Source: Roseburia sp.
GTDB lineage: Bacteria > Bacillota > Clostridia > Lachnospirales > Lachnospiraceae
Assembly: GCA_022771695.1 (NCBI GenBank)
Contig: JALEKJ010000048.1
Coordinates: 1-32,828 of the forward strand
Direction: 5' to 3'
Length of the DNA: 32,828 bases
The stretch's first letter is position 1; every line of letters begins with the position of its first letter. Positions 27,226-32,828 of the stretch are shown piece by piece. The translations under genes and the position numbers were made by a program. The notes beneath the pieces were generated by a model. It was not told the origin of the DNA. It made no database searches and was given only the letters and a program-made list of their open reading frames with translations.

Positions 27226-27777
27226 ATGGATAAGCATATTACGACTCCGATTACCGCGGAGGTTACCAAAGATTTAAAATCCGGCGATTATGTCTATATT
27301 ACCGGGACCATCTATGTGGCAAGAGACGCCGCACACAAAAGAATGATTGAAGCATTGGACCGGGGGGAAGGACTTCCAATCGATATCAAAGATGCAACCA
27401 TTTACTATATGGGACCTTCCCCGGCAAGAGAGGGGCGTCCGATTGGTTCTGCGGGACCAACAACAGCATCCCGAATGGATAAATATGCGCCGACGCTTCT
27501 TAATCTCGGCGAGAAAGCCATGATTGGAAAAGGAAAGCGCACCAAGGAGGTCATCGATGCCATCATTCGCAATCAGGCAGTCTATTTTGCAGCCATCGGT
27601 GGGGCAGGCGCACTTTTGTCAAAATGCATTACTTCGTCTGAAATTGTGTGCTACGAGGACCTTGGTGCGGAAGCAATCCGCAAGATTGAAGTCAAAGATT
27701 TTCCTGTCATTGTTGTAGTGGACAGCGAAGGTAATAATCTTTATGAGACAGCAATCAGGGAATTCTGTGAGGAGTAA
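27226..27777 (+). CDS. Class I fumarate hydratase, beta subunit
   Basis: This is the C-terminal (swivelling) part of class I fumarase as a separate 183-residue subunit. Signature segments are ITTPITAEVTKDLKSGDYVYITG near the start, MGPSPAREGRPIGSAGPTTASRMD in the middle and GKRTKEVIDAI plus AAIGGAGALLSKCI later. It contributes substrate-binding residues to the alpha subunit's cluster. The ATG has AGGGAGG five bases upstream. It is encoded after the cysteine hydrolase gene instead of right next to alpha. The next gene uses a ribosome site lying within this gene's last codons. Confidence 0.93.
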   Translation: MDKHITTPITAEVTKDLKSGDYVYITGTIYVARDAAHKRMIEALDRGEGLPIDIKDATIYYMGPSPAREGRPIGSAGPTTASRMDKYAPTLLNLGEKAMIGKGKRTKEVIDAIIRNQAVYFAAIGGAGALLSKCITSSEIVCYEDLGAEAIRKIEVKDFPVIVVVDSEGNNLYETAIREFCEE

Positions 27778-27781
27778 AAGA

Positions 27782-28756
27782 ATGAAAAATCTAAATTGGG
27801 CAGTACTCGGCTGTGGAGTAATTGCGAACGAGATGGCACAGGCACTTGTTAAGATGGGTAAGAACCTGTATGCAGTCGGAAATCGCACTCACGAAAAAGC
27901 AGTTGCTTTTGCAGAAAAATATCAGGTTCCGAAAGTATACGATGATTATCATGAGATGTTTACCGATCCGGAAATTGATGTTATTTACATTACAACACCC
28001 CATAATACGCACATCGGGTTTGTAAAGGAAGCATTAAGCAACGGCAAGCATGTACTCTGTGAGAAGTCAATTACTTTAAACAGCAGAGAGTTAGAAGAAG
28101 CGATTGCGTTAGCAGAAAAAAATGGTGTTATTTTTGCAGAGGCGATGACCATTTGGCATATGCCGCTTTATAAAAAGTTGTGGGAGATTGCGCCACAACT
28201 TGGAAAAGTTCAGATGATACAGCTCAATTTTGGAAGCTATAAAGAGTATGATATGAAAAATCGCTTTTTTAATCTGGACTTAGCGGGAGGGGCATTACTT
28301 GATATCGGAGTCTATGCGATTTCTTTGGCGCGTAGCTTTATGGAGAGCCAGCCGGATCAGATACTTAGCCAGGTAAAATACGCGCCGACCGGTGCGGATG
28401 AGCAGGCAGGCATCCTTTTGATGAACCGGGAAGGACAGATGGCGACGCTTGCCCTGTCACTTCATTCCAAACAACCGAAACGCGCTGTCATCAGTTGTGA
28501 AAAGGGTTATATTGAAATTATGGAATACCCGCGCGCAGATAAAGCAGTCATCGTAGAGGCGGAAAGCGGAAAGCGTCATGAAATCACAGCCGGAAGCACA
28601 GAAAACGCATTACAATATGAGATGATGGATATGGAAAATGCAATATTACAAGGTGATGTAGCAACAATGCGTCTGTCTGACACCAGAGATGTCATGGAAA
28701 TCATGACCGGACTGCGGAAGGAATGGAATTTAAAATATCCGGGAGAAGAATGGTAA
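27782..28756 (+). CDS. Gfo/Idh/MocA family NAD(P)-dependent oxidoreductase
   Basis: The protein begins with a Rossmann motif (AVLGCGVIANEMAQAL). It has ITTPHNTHIGFVKEALSNGKHVLCEKSITLNSRELEEA, where the usual EKP of the family is EKS, and in the second domain AGGALLDIGVYAISLARSFM, with the DIGxY catalytic-region motif. Overall it looks like the dihydrodiol/aldose dehydrogenase branch; substrate is unknown. The ATG at 27782 has GAGGAG seven bases upstream, embedded in the end of the fumarase beta gene, five bases after its stop, so the two are likely coupled. Length is 324 residues. Confidence 0.9.
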   Translation: MKNLNWAVLGCGVIANEMAQALVKMGKNLYAVGNRTHEKAVAFAEKYQVPKVYDDYHEMFTDPEIDVIYITTPHNTHIGFVKEALSNGKHVLCEKSITLNSRELEEAIALAEKNGVIFAEAMTIWHMPLYKKLWEIAPQLGKVQMIQLNFGSYKEYDMKNRFFNLDLAGGALLDIGVYAISLARSFMESQPDQILSQVKYAPTGADEQAGILLMNREGQMATLALSLHSKQPKRAVISCEKGYIEIMEYPRADKAVIVEAESGKRHEITAGSTENALQYEMMDMENAILQGDVATMRLSDTRDVMEIMTGLRKEWNLKYPGEEW

Positions 28757-28781
28757 TTGTCAGATTTTTATCAATTAGGCA

Positions 28782-28810
28782 TAGACAGCATATTGCAAAA
28801 CAGCTATAAT
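28782..28810 (+). promoter_or_regulatory. Promoter of the riboswitch-ribU operon
   Basis: TAGACA (28782-28787) and TATAAT (28805-28810) are 17 bp apart. Transcription would start near 28817, about 40 bases ahead of the FMN aptamer. Confidence 0.75.
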
Positions 28811-28857
28811 ACAAATTGCAGAGGATGGAAAAATCATCCTGATAAAAGAATATGGCA

Positions 28858-28977
28858 GTCTTTGTGGCAGGGTGAAAGTCCCTACCGATGGTATAGTCCA
28901 TGACCCGCGCGAGCGGCTGATCCGGTGACCCTATTGGGAATTCCGGAACCGACGGTAAAGTCCGGATGAGAAAAGAC
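28858..28977 (+). ncRNA. FMN riboswitch (RFN element)
   Basis: The aptamer is complete. P1 is GTCTTT paired with AAAGAC. The conserved GGCAGGGTGAAAGTCCCTACC (given as its start GGCAGGG and end CCTACC), GGTATAGTCC, GGCTGATCCGGTG and ACCGACGGTAAAGTCCGGATG blocks are all in order. The P5 arm carries an extra CCC/GGG pairing, within the known variation of this arm. On binding FMN it would favour the terminator just downstream and shut off ribU, limiting riboflavin uptake when flavin is plentiful. The neighbouring flavin genes fit this. Confidence 0.95.
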
Positions 28978-28995
28978 ATTTTCTGTGAAACTACG

Positions 28996-29026
28996 CCCGG
29001 AGCATATCTTTATGTTCCGGGTTTTT
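28996..29026 (+). terminator. Terminator 1 after the FMN aptamer (expression platform)
   Basis: CCCGGAGCATA and TATGTTCCGGG form an 11-bp stem with a G-U pair, followed by five T residues. It lies 18 bases after P1. Its left arm (CCGGA) could alternatively pair with TCCGG in the aptamer 3' half, which would give a switchable structure. Confidence 0.85.
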
Positions 29027-29033
29027 ATTCACC

Positions 29034-29073
29034 AAGCACCACATGGATATTTTTATCTGTGTGGTGCTTTTTT
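29034..29073 (+). terminator. Terminator 2 between riboswitch and ribU
   Basis: AAGCACCACA and TGTGGTGCTT form a perfect 10-bp stem around a 16-base loop, followed by further T residues (T-run 29068-29073). It sits eight bases after terminator 1 and 53 bp before the ribU ribosome site. Two terminators in a row after one aptamer are unusual. Confidence 0.75.
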
Positions 29074-29142
29074 ATTTCATAGGAAACTCCTATGAAGTAA
29101 AACGCTTTATATTTATTTTATTAACAGGAGGGCATGAGAATC

Positions 29143-29835
29143 ATGACAGACAACAATGTATGTGTCGCAGCAGACACCAAGGAAAACACCGTTTTGGTAA
29201 AGCAACAGGAGACAGCGAAAGTAGAAGGGAAGAAAAAAGTAAAAATCCGTGTAAAAGAAATGACTTTCATAGCTATGATGGGTGCACTTAGTTCCATATT
29301 AATCTTTTTCCGGTTCCCGTTACCGTTTCTTCCACCATTTTTATCATTTGACGTATCCCCGATTATAGAAATGATTGGTGGGTTCATGTATGGACCGGTA
29401 GCGGCACTACTGATTATCATTCTTAAAATTTTATTGCAGCTTGTTATGCAGGGCAGCCATTCTGTCGGAACAGGCGAGCTGCAGAATCTGATTTTGGGAT
29501 GCGCATATGTAATGCCTGCACTTCTTTTTTATAGAAAGAAGACCAGAAAAAGGGCGGCAGTGGGCATGGCAGTCGGTACTGGTACCGTATCCGTCGTATC
29601 TGTTTTTTCAAACCTGTACTTAATTATACCGTTTTATGTAGCACTGTTTGGAATGACAATGGAAGATATCGTGGCAATGTGCACAGAGGTAAATCCGGCA
29701 GTAACGGATGCATTTACCATGGTGTTGTTTGGTATCGTACCGTTTAATCTGGTCAAATACGGATTCTGCTCCATTTTGACTTTCTTCTTATATAAGAAAC
29801 TCAGTAAGCCAATCAAAAACTTTATTAACCGCTAG
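29143..29835 (+). CDS. ribU: Riboflavin ECF transporter S component RibU
   Basis: RibU is the riboflavin-binding membrane subunit of an energy-coupling-factor transporter and works with EcfA, EcfA' and EcfT, which are not in this window. After a charged 30-residue N-terminus the protein has about six hydrophobic helices. The S-component helix-1 region FIAMMGALSSILIFFRFPLPFLPPFLSFDVS and MIGGFMYGPVAALLI are typical. The FMN riboswitch upstream fixes the substrate with fair confidence. Two ATGs are possible: 29143 is ten bases after AGGAGGG, while 29134 is only one base after it, so I prefer 29143. The next gene follows after 11 bp. Confidence 0.92.
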   Translation: MTDNNVCVAADTKENTVLVKQQETAKVEGKKKVKIRVKEMTFIAMMGALSSILIFFRFPLPFLPPFLSFDVSPIIEMIGGFMYGPVAALLIIILKILLQLVMQGSHSVGTGELQNLILGCAYVMPALLFYRKKTRKRAAVGMAVGTGTVSVVSVFSNLYLIIPFYVALFGMTMEDIVAMCTEVNPAVTDAFTMVLFGIVPFNLVKYGFCSILTFFLYKKLSKPIKNFINR

Positions 29836-29846
29836 GAGGAAAAAAG

Positions 29847-30332
29847 ATGAAATTTAGTTGCAATAAGGAAATAAGCTATGAGGAAGCAGTAAAGACAATG
29901 TTTGAAAAACTGGGGAACTGTCAGATTATGGCACTTGCATCCAGTCTCAACGATTATGTCATGGTGCGTAATGTTAGCTGCCTATTCTATGACGAGAAGA
30001 TTTACTTTAAGACGGATAAGAACTTCCGCAAGACAAAACAGTTGTTAGAGAATCCGAATGTTGCCCTTTGCTGGAGCGGAGTGCAGGTAGAGGGGGTTGC
30101 CGAAAATAAAGGTCTGGTGGTAGATGAGCCGGGACATCGTTTTGAAGAAGGGTACAAAAAATATCTCTGGGAAAGCTACAACAAATACAGCCATACGGAT
30201 ACGGAAATATTGATTGAGGTGACACCCAAGTATGTGGAGGTCTGGGATACCAGCGAAGATGGATATGCATATCAGTTATTCATTGATTTTGAGAACCAAT
30301 CTGTCGAAGTAAAGCCATACGATAAAAAATAA
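29847..30332 (+). CDS. Pyridoxamine 5'-phosphate oxidase-type (split-barrel) flavoprotein
   Basis: The 161-residue protein matches the PNPOx-like split-barrel fold: an N-terminal helix (SYEEAVKTMFEKLG), then strands with QIMALASSLNDYVMVRNVSCLFYDEKIYFKTD, a KTKQLLENPNVALCW segment, and a C-terminal EILIEVTPKYVEVWD. Members usually bind FMN or F420 and many act as reductases, but the reaction here is unknown. It starts 11 bp after ribU with a strong TAGGAGG site and probably shares the FMN-riboswitch-controlled message. A likely FMN-binding protein in that unit makes functional sense. Confidence 0.85.
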   Translation: MKFSCNKEISYEEAVKTMFEKLGNCQIMALASSLNDYVMVRNVSCLFYDEKIYFKTDKNFRKTKQLLENPNVALCWSGVQVEGVAENKGLVVDEPGHRFEEGYKKYLWESYNKYSHTDTEILIEVTPKYVEVWDTSEDGYAYQLFIDFENQSVEVKPYDKK

Positions 30333-30452
30333 GATTCAACCGGTGCAACATAAGACAAATAAAGTGTAACAAAATCCATTTTTGTAGAAATCTATTTTTA
30401 ATTCGGATATGTTATAGAAAAGAAAATAACAATCAGATTTAAGGAGAGAAAA

Positions 30453-31421
30453 ATGAAAATGGGTAAGAAAAAAAAGATAATTTTGATTGTAGCAGGCATC
30501 CTCTTATTATTGGTCGCTTTGGGAATAGGGGGAATGAGCTTACAGGTAGGAAAAATGGTGGCGGAAGGCTTGCTTTATCAGAACGAAGGAAATGATACAA
30601 AAGGGAACAGTATCAAACAGTTGGAACTTTGGGGATATGATATCGAGAAGTTTGAGGCTTCCTATGATTCAGAACATATGGTACTTGAGGCTTCCGATGG
30701 AGTGAAGGTGCCGGTTACTTATTATGCGAACGGCAAGGAAGACGGAGCAGCGCCAATCGTGATTCTTATACATGGGGCAGGTGGGGACCATGTCTCCACC
30801 TATCCATTGGCGGAAGGATATTTGAAGCGCGGCTGGCAGGTACTTTCCTATGACCAGAGGGGAAGCGGCGATTCCTCGGACGATAAAGTGAGCTTTGGCT
30901 ATTATGAGCAGCTTGATACGGCTTGCGTTGTGGAGTATGCTGCAAATACACTGCACAGCAGCAGAATTGTAGTTCACGGACAGTCTATGGGAGCGGCAAC
31001 AGCAGCATTATATGCAACCAGTCAGCATGCAAGGGATTATGTTGAGGCAATCATCCTTGATTCGCCGATAGACAGCATGGAGCATATGTTCCGTGGAGTA
31101 TGGCGGGAAATGGAAGGCACCGAAGATATCCCGGAGGATTATGTGGTAGCCTGTGGAGATTGGTATTTGAAACATTTTTATGGCTTTTCATTTGCAGACG
31201 CAGATATTACGGCTAGTATGCATCGTAATGAAATAAAAACATTGATGATTCAGTCAGAGCAGGATGAGCTCTGTACGATTGAGGAAGGAAAAGCGCTTTT
31301 CGATGAAATCGCAGCAGAAGATAAACAACTTTATATGATAGATTGTAAGCATGTTGAAGGTGCCATTACCAATGAGCAGGAGTATTGGAATGCTGTATTT
31401 TCATTCTTGGAAACAGAATAA
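30453..31421 (+). CDS. Membrane-anchored alpha/beta hydrolase
   Basis: A basic N-terminus is followed by one hydrophobic helix (residues 9-28), so the enzyme is probably anchored with its catalytic domain outside. The fold shows the oxyanion region ILIHGAGGDHVSTYP, SYDQRGSGDSS and the nucleophile elbow HGQS178MGAA. The acid is probably D271 (SEQDELC) and the histidine H300 (CKHVEG), giving a complete Ser-Asp-His triad. It belongs to the broad BAAT/serine-aminopeptidase-like hydrolases; the substrate cannot be told. AAGGAGAG precedes the ATG at 30453. The 120-bp gap upstream holds no clear promoter. A LytTR regulator follows closely. Confidence 0.88.
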   Translation: MKMGKKKKIILIVAGILLLLVALGIGGMSLQVGKMVAEGLLYQNEGNDTKGNSIKQLELWGYDIEKFEASYDSEHMVLEASDGVKVPVTYYANGKEDGAAPIVILIHGAGGDHVSTYPLAEGYLKRGWQVLSYDQRGSGDSSDDKVSFGYYEQLDTACVVEYAANTLHSSRIVVHGQSMGAATAALYATSQHARDYVEAIILDSPIDSMEHMFRGVWREMEGTEDIPEDYVVACGDWYLKHFYGFSFADADITASMHRNEIKTLMIQSEQDELCTIEEGKALFDEIAAEDKQLYMIDCKHVEGAITNEQEYWNAVFSFLETE

Positions 31422-31442
31422 AAGAAAGGTTTGATTATTGAA

Positions 31443-31922
31443 ATGAAACTGAACTTGTTTCATACAAAGGAAGTCAAGGAGCCACATATTGATATACATT
31501 ACCGGCAAATGACACCGGTAATTGAAAAGGTGATTCGTCTTGTGCGAGAAGATAAGCCTGTGCTATATGGCATATCACAGAGAGAAGAAAAAGTTTTATT
31601 AGACATAAACGCTATCTATTATATTGATTCGGTGGAAAAGAGAGTGTTTGCCTACACAAAAGAAGCGGTATATCGTTTGTCCGGCAATTTGCAGCAGTTA
31701 GAGGCAGAGCTTGCAGATTACGGTTATGTCAGAATTAATAAGTCGAATCTTATAAATATATATAAAGTAGATAGGATAAAACCCGAGGCAAATATGCGTG
31801 TGATGGCAATTTTTGATAACGGGGAAAAGCTGTATATTAACCGCAGTTATAAAAAGAATTTCCAGAACTATCTGGAGAGCAGGAGAGAGGTGTTGAAAAT
31901 TGAAAATTCTCAAAGGGATTGA
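31443..31922 (+). CDS. LytTR DNA-binding transcriptional regulator
   Basis: The C-terminal 100 residues form a LytTR domain: VLLDINAIYYIDSVEKRVFAYT, a QLEAELADYGYVRINKSNLINI segment and the end NGEKLYINRSYKKNFQNYL. LytTR domains bind tandem imperfect repeats upstream of target promoters. There is no receiver domain; the N-terminal 45 residues are short and not recognised. The ATG at 31443 is preferred, with AAAGG 13 bases upstream; a TTG at 31431 lies too close to it. The gene overlaps the next (DUF3021) by 23 bases. Such LytTR/DUF3021 pairs are known in Firmicutes, where the membrane protein restrains the regulator. Confidence 0.92.
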   Translation: MKLNLFHTKEVKEPHIDIHYRQMTPVIEKVIRLVREDKPVLYGISQREEKVLLDINAIYYIDSVEKRVFAYTKEAVYRLSGNLQQLEAELADYGYVRINKSNLINIYKVDRIKPEANMRVMAIFDNGEKLYINRSYKKNFQNYLESRREVLKIENSQRD

Positions 31923-32337
31923 AATACCGATTACCATATGTGTTTCCTATACCATCTTATCACTGATTAATACAATGTTTGATCTAATAAAAGGGAGAGA
32001 TACGAATCCTGCAAATTCCCTGATGGTACTTTTGTTTTCCTCAATCGCAGTGATTGTCTTGTCTATGCATCACTTGTTTGATGAATGGAATCCGATTCTG
32101 ATGATCATTGTTCAATATGCGATTGCAATGGGATTGGTAATGCTGGTGGTATATTTGGGAAGTTTTATAGAACCGGTCAGTGAGGGGGGATATAGGGAAG
32201 TTTTTGTGAGCTTTACGATTCCGTATATCATAGGCTCTGTCTTTTATTATATAGAAGTATTCCATTCCGCATATAAGCAAAATCGGCTGTTGCAGGAAAT
32301 AAAAAAGGAAGCAGAGCAGGAAATTTTAAAAAATTGA
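31900..32337 (+). CDS. DUF3021 family membrane protein, partner of the LytTR regulator
   Basis: The 145-residue protein has four hydrophobic helices (about residues 8-27, 42-58, 66-88 and 107-121) and a charged C-terminal tail that would lie in the cytoplasm, the usual DUF3021 layout. Its start is a TTG at 31900, nine bases after AGGAGAGAGG, inside the LytTR gene; no ATG fits. The overlap points to tight coupling. By analogy with other LytTR-membrane protein pairs it probably acts as an inhibitor or sensor for the regulator. The tRNA-Ser promoter begins nine bases after its stop. Confidence 0.88.
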   Translation: MKILKGIEIPITICVSYTILSLINTMFDLIKGRDTNPANSLMVLLFSSIAVIVLSMHHLFDEWNPILMIIVQYAIAMGLVMLVVYLGSFIEPVSEGGYREVFVSFTIPYIIGSVFYYIEVFHSAYKQNRLLQEIKKEAEQEILKN

Positions 32338-32346
32338 ATAATCTCA

Positions 32347-32375
32347 TTGACAAAAGGGAAATCCTTTAGTATTAT
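32347..32375 (+). promoter_or_regulatory. tRNA-Ser promoter
   Basis: TTGACA (32347-32352) and TATTAT (32370-32375) are separated by 17 bp, about 50 bp before the tRNA 5' end. Confidence 0.75.
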
Positions 32376-32426
32376 TATCTATGCGTTACGGCGCAGAACA
32401 ATATCATATTGTCAAATAAGAACTTT

Positions 32427-32515
32427 GGAGAAGTACTCAAGTGGCCGAAGAGGTGCCCCTGCTAAGGGTATAGGTCGGGTCAACCGGCGCGAGGGTTCAA
32501 ATCCCTCCTTCTCCG
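32427..32515 (+). tRNA. tRNA-Ser (anticodon GCU)
   Basis: A class II tRNA of 89 bases. The acceptor stem is GGAGAAG paired with CTTCTCC, followed by discriminator G. The anticodon loop CTGCTAA is closed by a 5-bp stem, giving anticodon GCT at 32461-32463, which reads AGC and AGU serine codons. A long variable arm (GGTCGGGTCAACCGGC region) and the T arm GAGGG-TTCAAAT-CCCTC are present. CCA is not encoded. Confidence 0.97.
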
Positions 32516-32563
32516 CTTTATTTGAAGATATGAGTTGTTCAATTTTTTTTCTGAAAAAAATTG

Positions 32564-32592
32564 TTGACACAGACTGCGATACATGATACTAT
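32564..32592 (+). promoter_or_regulatory. rRNA operon promoter P1
   Basis: TTGACA (32564-32569) and TACTAT (32587-32592) are 17 bp apart. An A/T-tract inverted repeat directly upstream (32540-32563) is placed like an UP element. Confidence 0.85.
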
Positions 32593-32598
32593 ATATGA

Positions 32599-32629
32599 GT
32601 TGTCGCTTGATGCAGAAAAGTGTGACAAC
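32599..32629 (+). other. Inverted repeat after rRNA promoter P1
   Basis: GTTGTC and GACAAC flank a 19-base centre in the initially transcribed region of P1. A matching arrangement follows P2. Confidence 0.55.
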
Positions 32630-32671
32630 AAACAGTTTTTTGTAAAAATTGTTTGAAAAAGAAAAAAGTTG

Positions 32672-32700
32672 TTGACAAATAAGTTCGATGGTGATATAGT
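32672..32700 (+). promoter_or_regulatory. rRNA operon promoter P2
   Basis: TTGACA (32672-32677) and TATAGT (32695-32700) are 17 bp apart, 108 bp downstream of P1. A purine-rich A-tract precedes it, and both promoters share GTTGTTGACA or TTGTTGACA at the -35. Confidence 0.87.
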
Positions 32701-32828
32701 TAATAAGCTGTCGCCGAGAACGGATGACAACAAGTACCTTGATAACTGAACAGTGAATAAACCTTGAAAGATTCTACGGCGAACAAAGTTCGCCAAGAAG
32801 AAAATCATAGATTTTCTTCCGGGTTTCG
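32701..32828 (+). other. rRNA operon leader (16S gene lies beyond the window)
   Basis: After P2 comes an imperfect inverted repeat GCTGTC/GACAAC (32707-32731), then ACCTTGATAACTGAACAGTG, a stretch seen in leaders and spacers of clostridial rRNA operons. Two perfect hairpins follow: GGCGAAC/GTTCGCC (32778-32794) and GAAGAAAATC/GATTTTCTTC (32797-32819). The 16S gene does not start within the window, but tandem vegetative promoters with A/T tracts and this leader make an rRNA operon the best reading. Confidence 0.7.

Noticed and set aside
28921-28949. Extra pairing in the P5 arm of the FMN aptamer as a novelty
   Set aside because: The length of this arm varies among known FMN aptamers; the B. 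subtilis ribD aptamer also has an extended arm.
32540-32563. CAATTTTTTT/AAAAAAATTG inverted repeat as the tRNA-Ser terminator
   Set aside because: The stem is purely A/T beyond its end pair and is followed by TTGACA, not a U-run; it is placed as an UP-like element for rRNA P1.
32347-32586. 79-residue open frame over the tRNA-Ser gene
   Set aside because: It crosses the tRNA and its promoter and has no ribosome site; it is a chance frame.

Overview
The window is an AT-rich chromosomal segment spanning a replication origin, most likely from a gut-type Clostridia of the family Lachnospiraceae (Bacillota). This rests on the gene order (rsmG-mnmG-mnmE-jag-yidC-yidD-rnpA-rpmH diverging from dnaA-dnaN-S4-recF-gyrB-gyrA), on strong AGGAGG-type ribosome sites, on a YidC lacking the usual groove arginine, and on the AT-rich intergenic DNA. 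The species cannot be fixed from the sequence. Genes left of about 7.8 kb run leftward and genes right of 8.3 kb run rightward, so nearly every gene is co-oriented with a fork leaving the origin.

Left arm (1-7.87 kb, minus strand): a tract of 13-bp-spaced repeats, a GNAT gene with an internal deletion, rsmG, mnmG, a small Dabb-family gene coupled to mnmG, mnmE, a terminator, then the coupled khpB/jag-yidC-yidD-rnpA-rpmH cluster read from a strong promoter next to the origin. The origin (7.87-10.0 kb) has DnaA-box clusters on both sides of dnaA. Right of it lie dnaN, the S4 gene, recF, gyrB and gyrA, ending at a strong terminator. A family of related hairpins (9-bp stem, loop like AAAAGCA, covarying stem bases) sits after mnmE, after dnaN and twice between gyrB and gyrA.

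The accessory part is 17.3-21.6 kb. A small membrane protein with its own promoter and terminator is followed by a five-gene cassette: a coiled-coil protein, two small helical proteins, a 505-residue protein with a C-terminal zinc-metallopeptidase signature (HESGH and a downstream ELFAE), and a lipoprotein. The layout resembles WXG100/LXG-type polymorphic toxin modules (YwqH-YwqI-YwqJ style), with the lipoprotein as candidate immunity factor. No secretion machinery is in the window. This is the best candidate here for an undescribed system.

Right part (21.6-32.8 kb): a complete pantothenate cluster (PanG-like ketopantoate reductase, panB, panC, panD) ending in a terminator; a membrane protein overlapping a two-subunit class I fumarase whose subunits are separated by a cysteine-hydrolase gene; a Gfo/Idh/MocA oxidoreductase; an FMN riboswitch with two consecutive terminators ahead of a riboflavin transporter (ribU) and a flavin-type split-barrel gene; an alpha/beta hydrolase; a LytTR regulator with its DUF3021 membrane partner; tRNA-Ser(GCU); and a tandem-promoter rRNA leader that runs off the window before the 16S gene.
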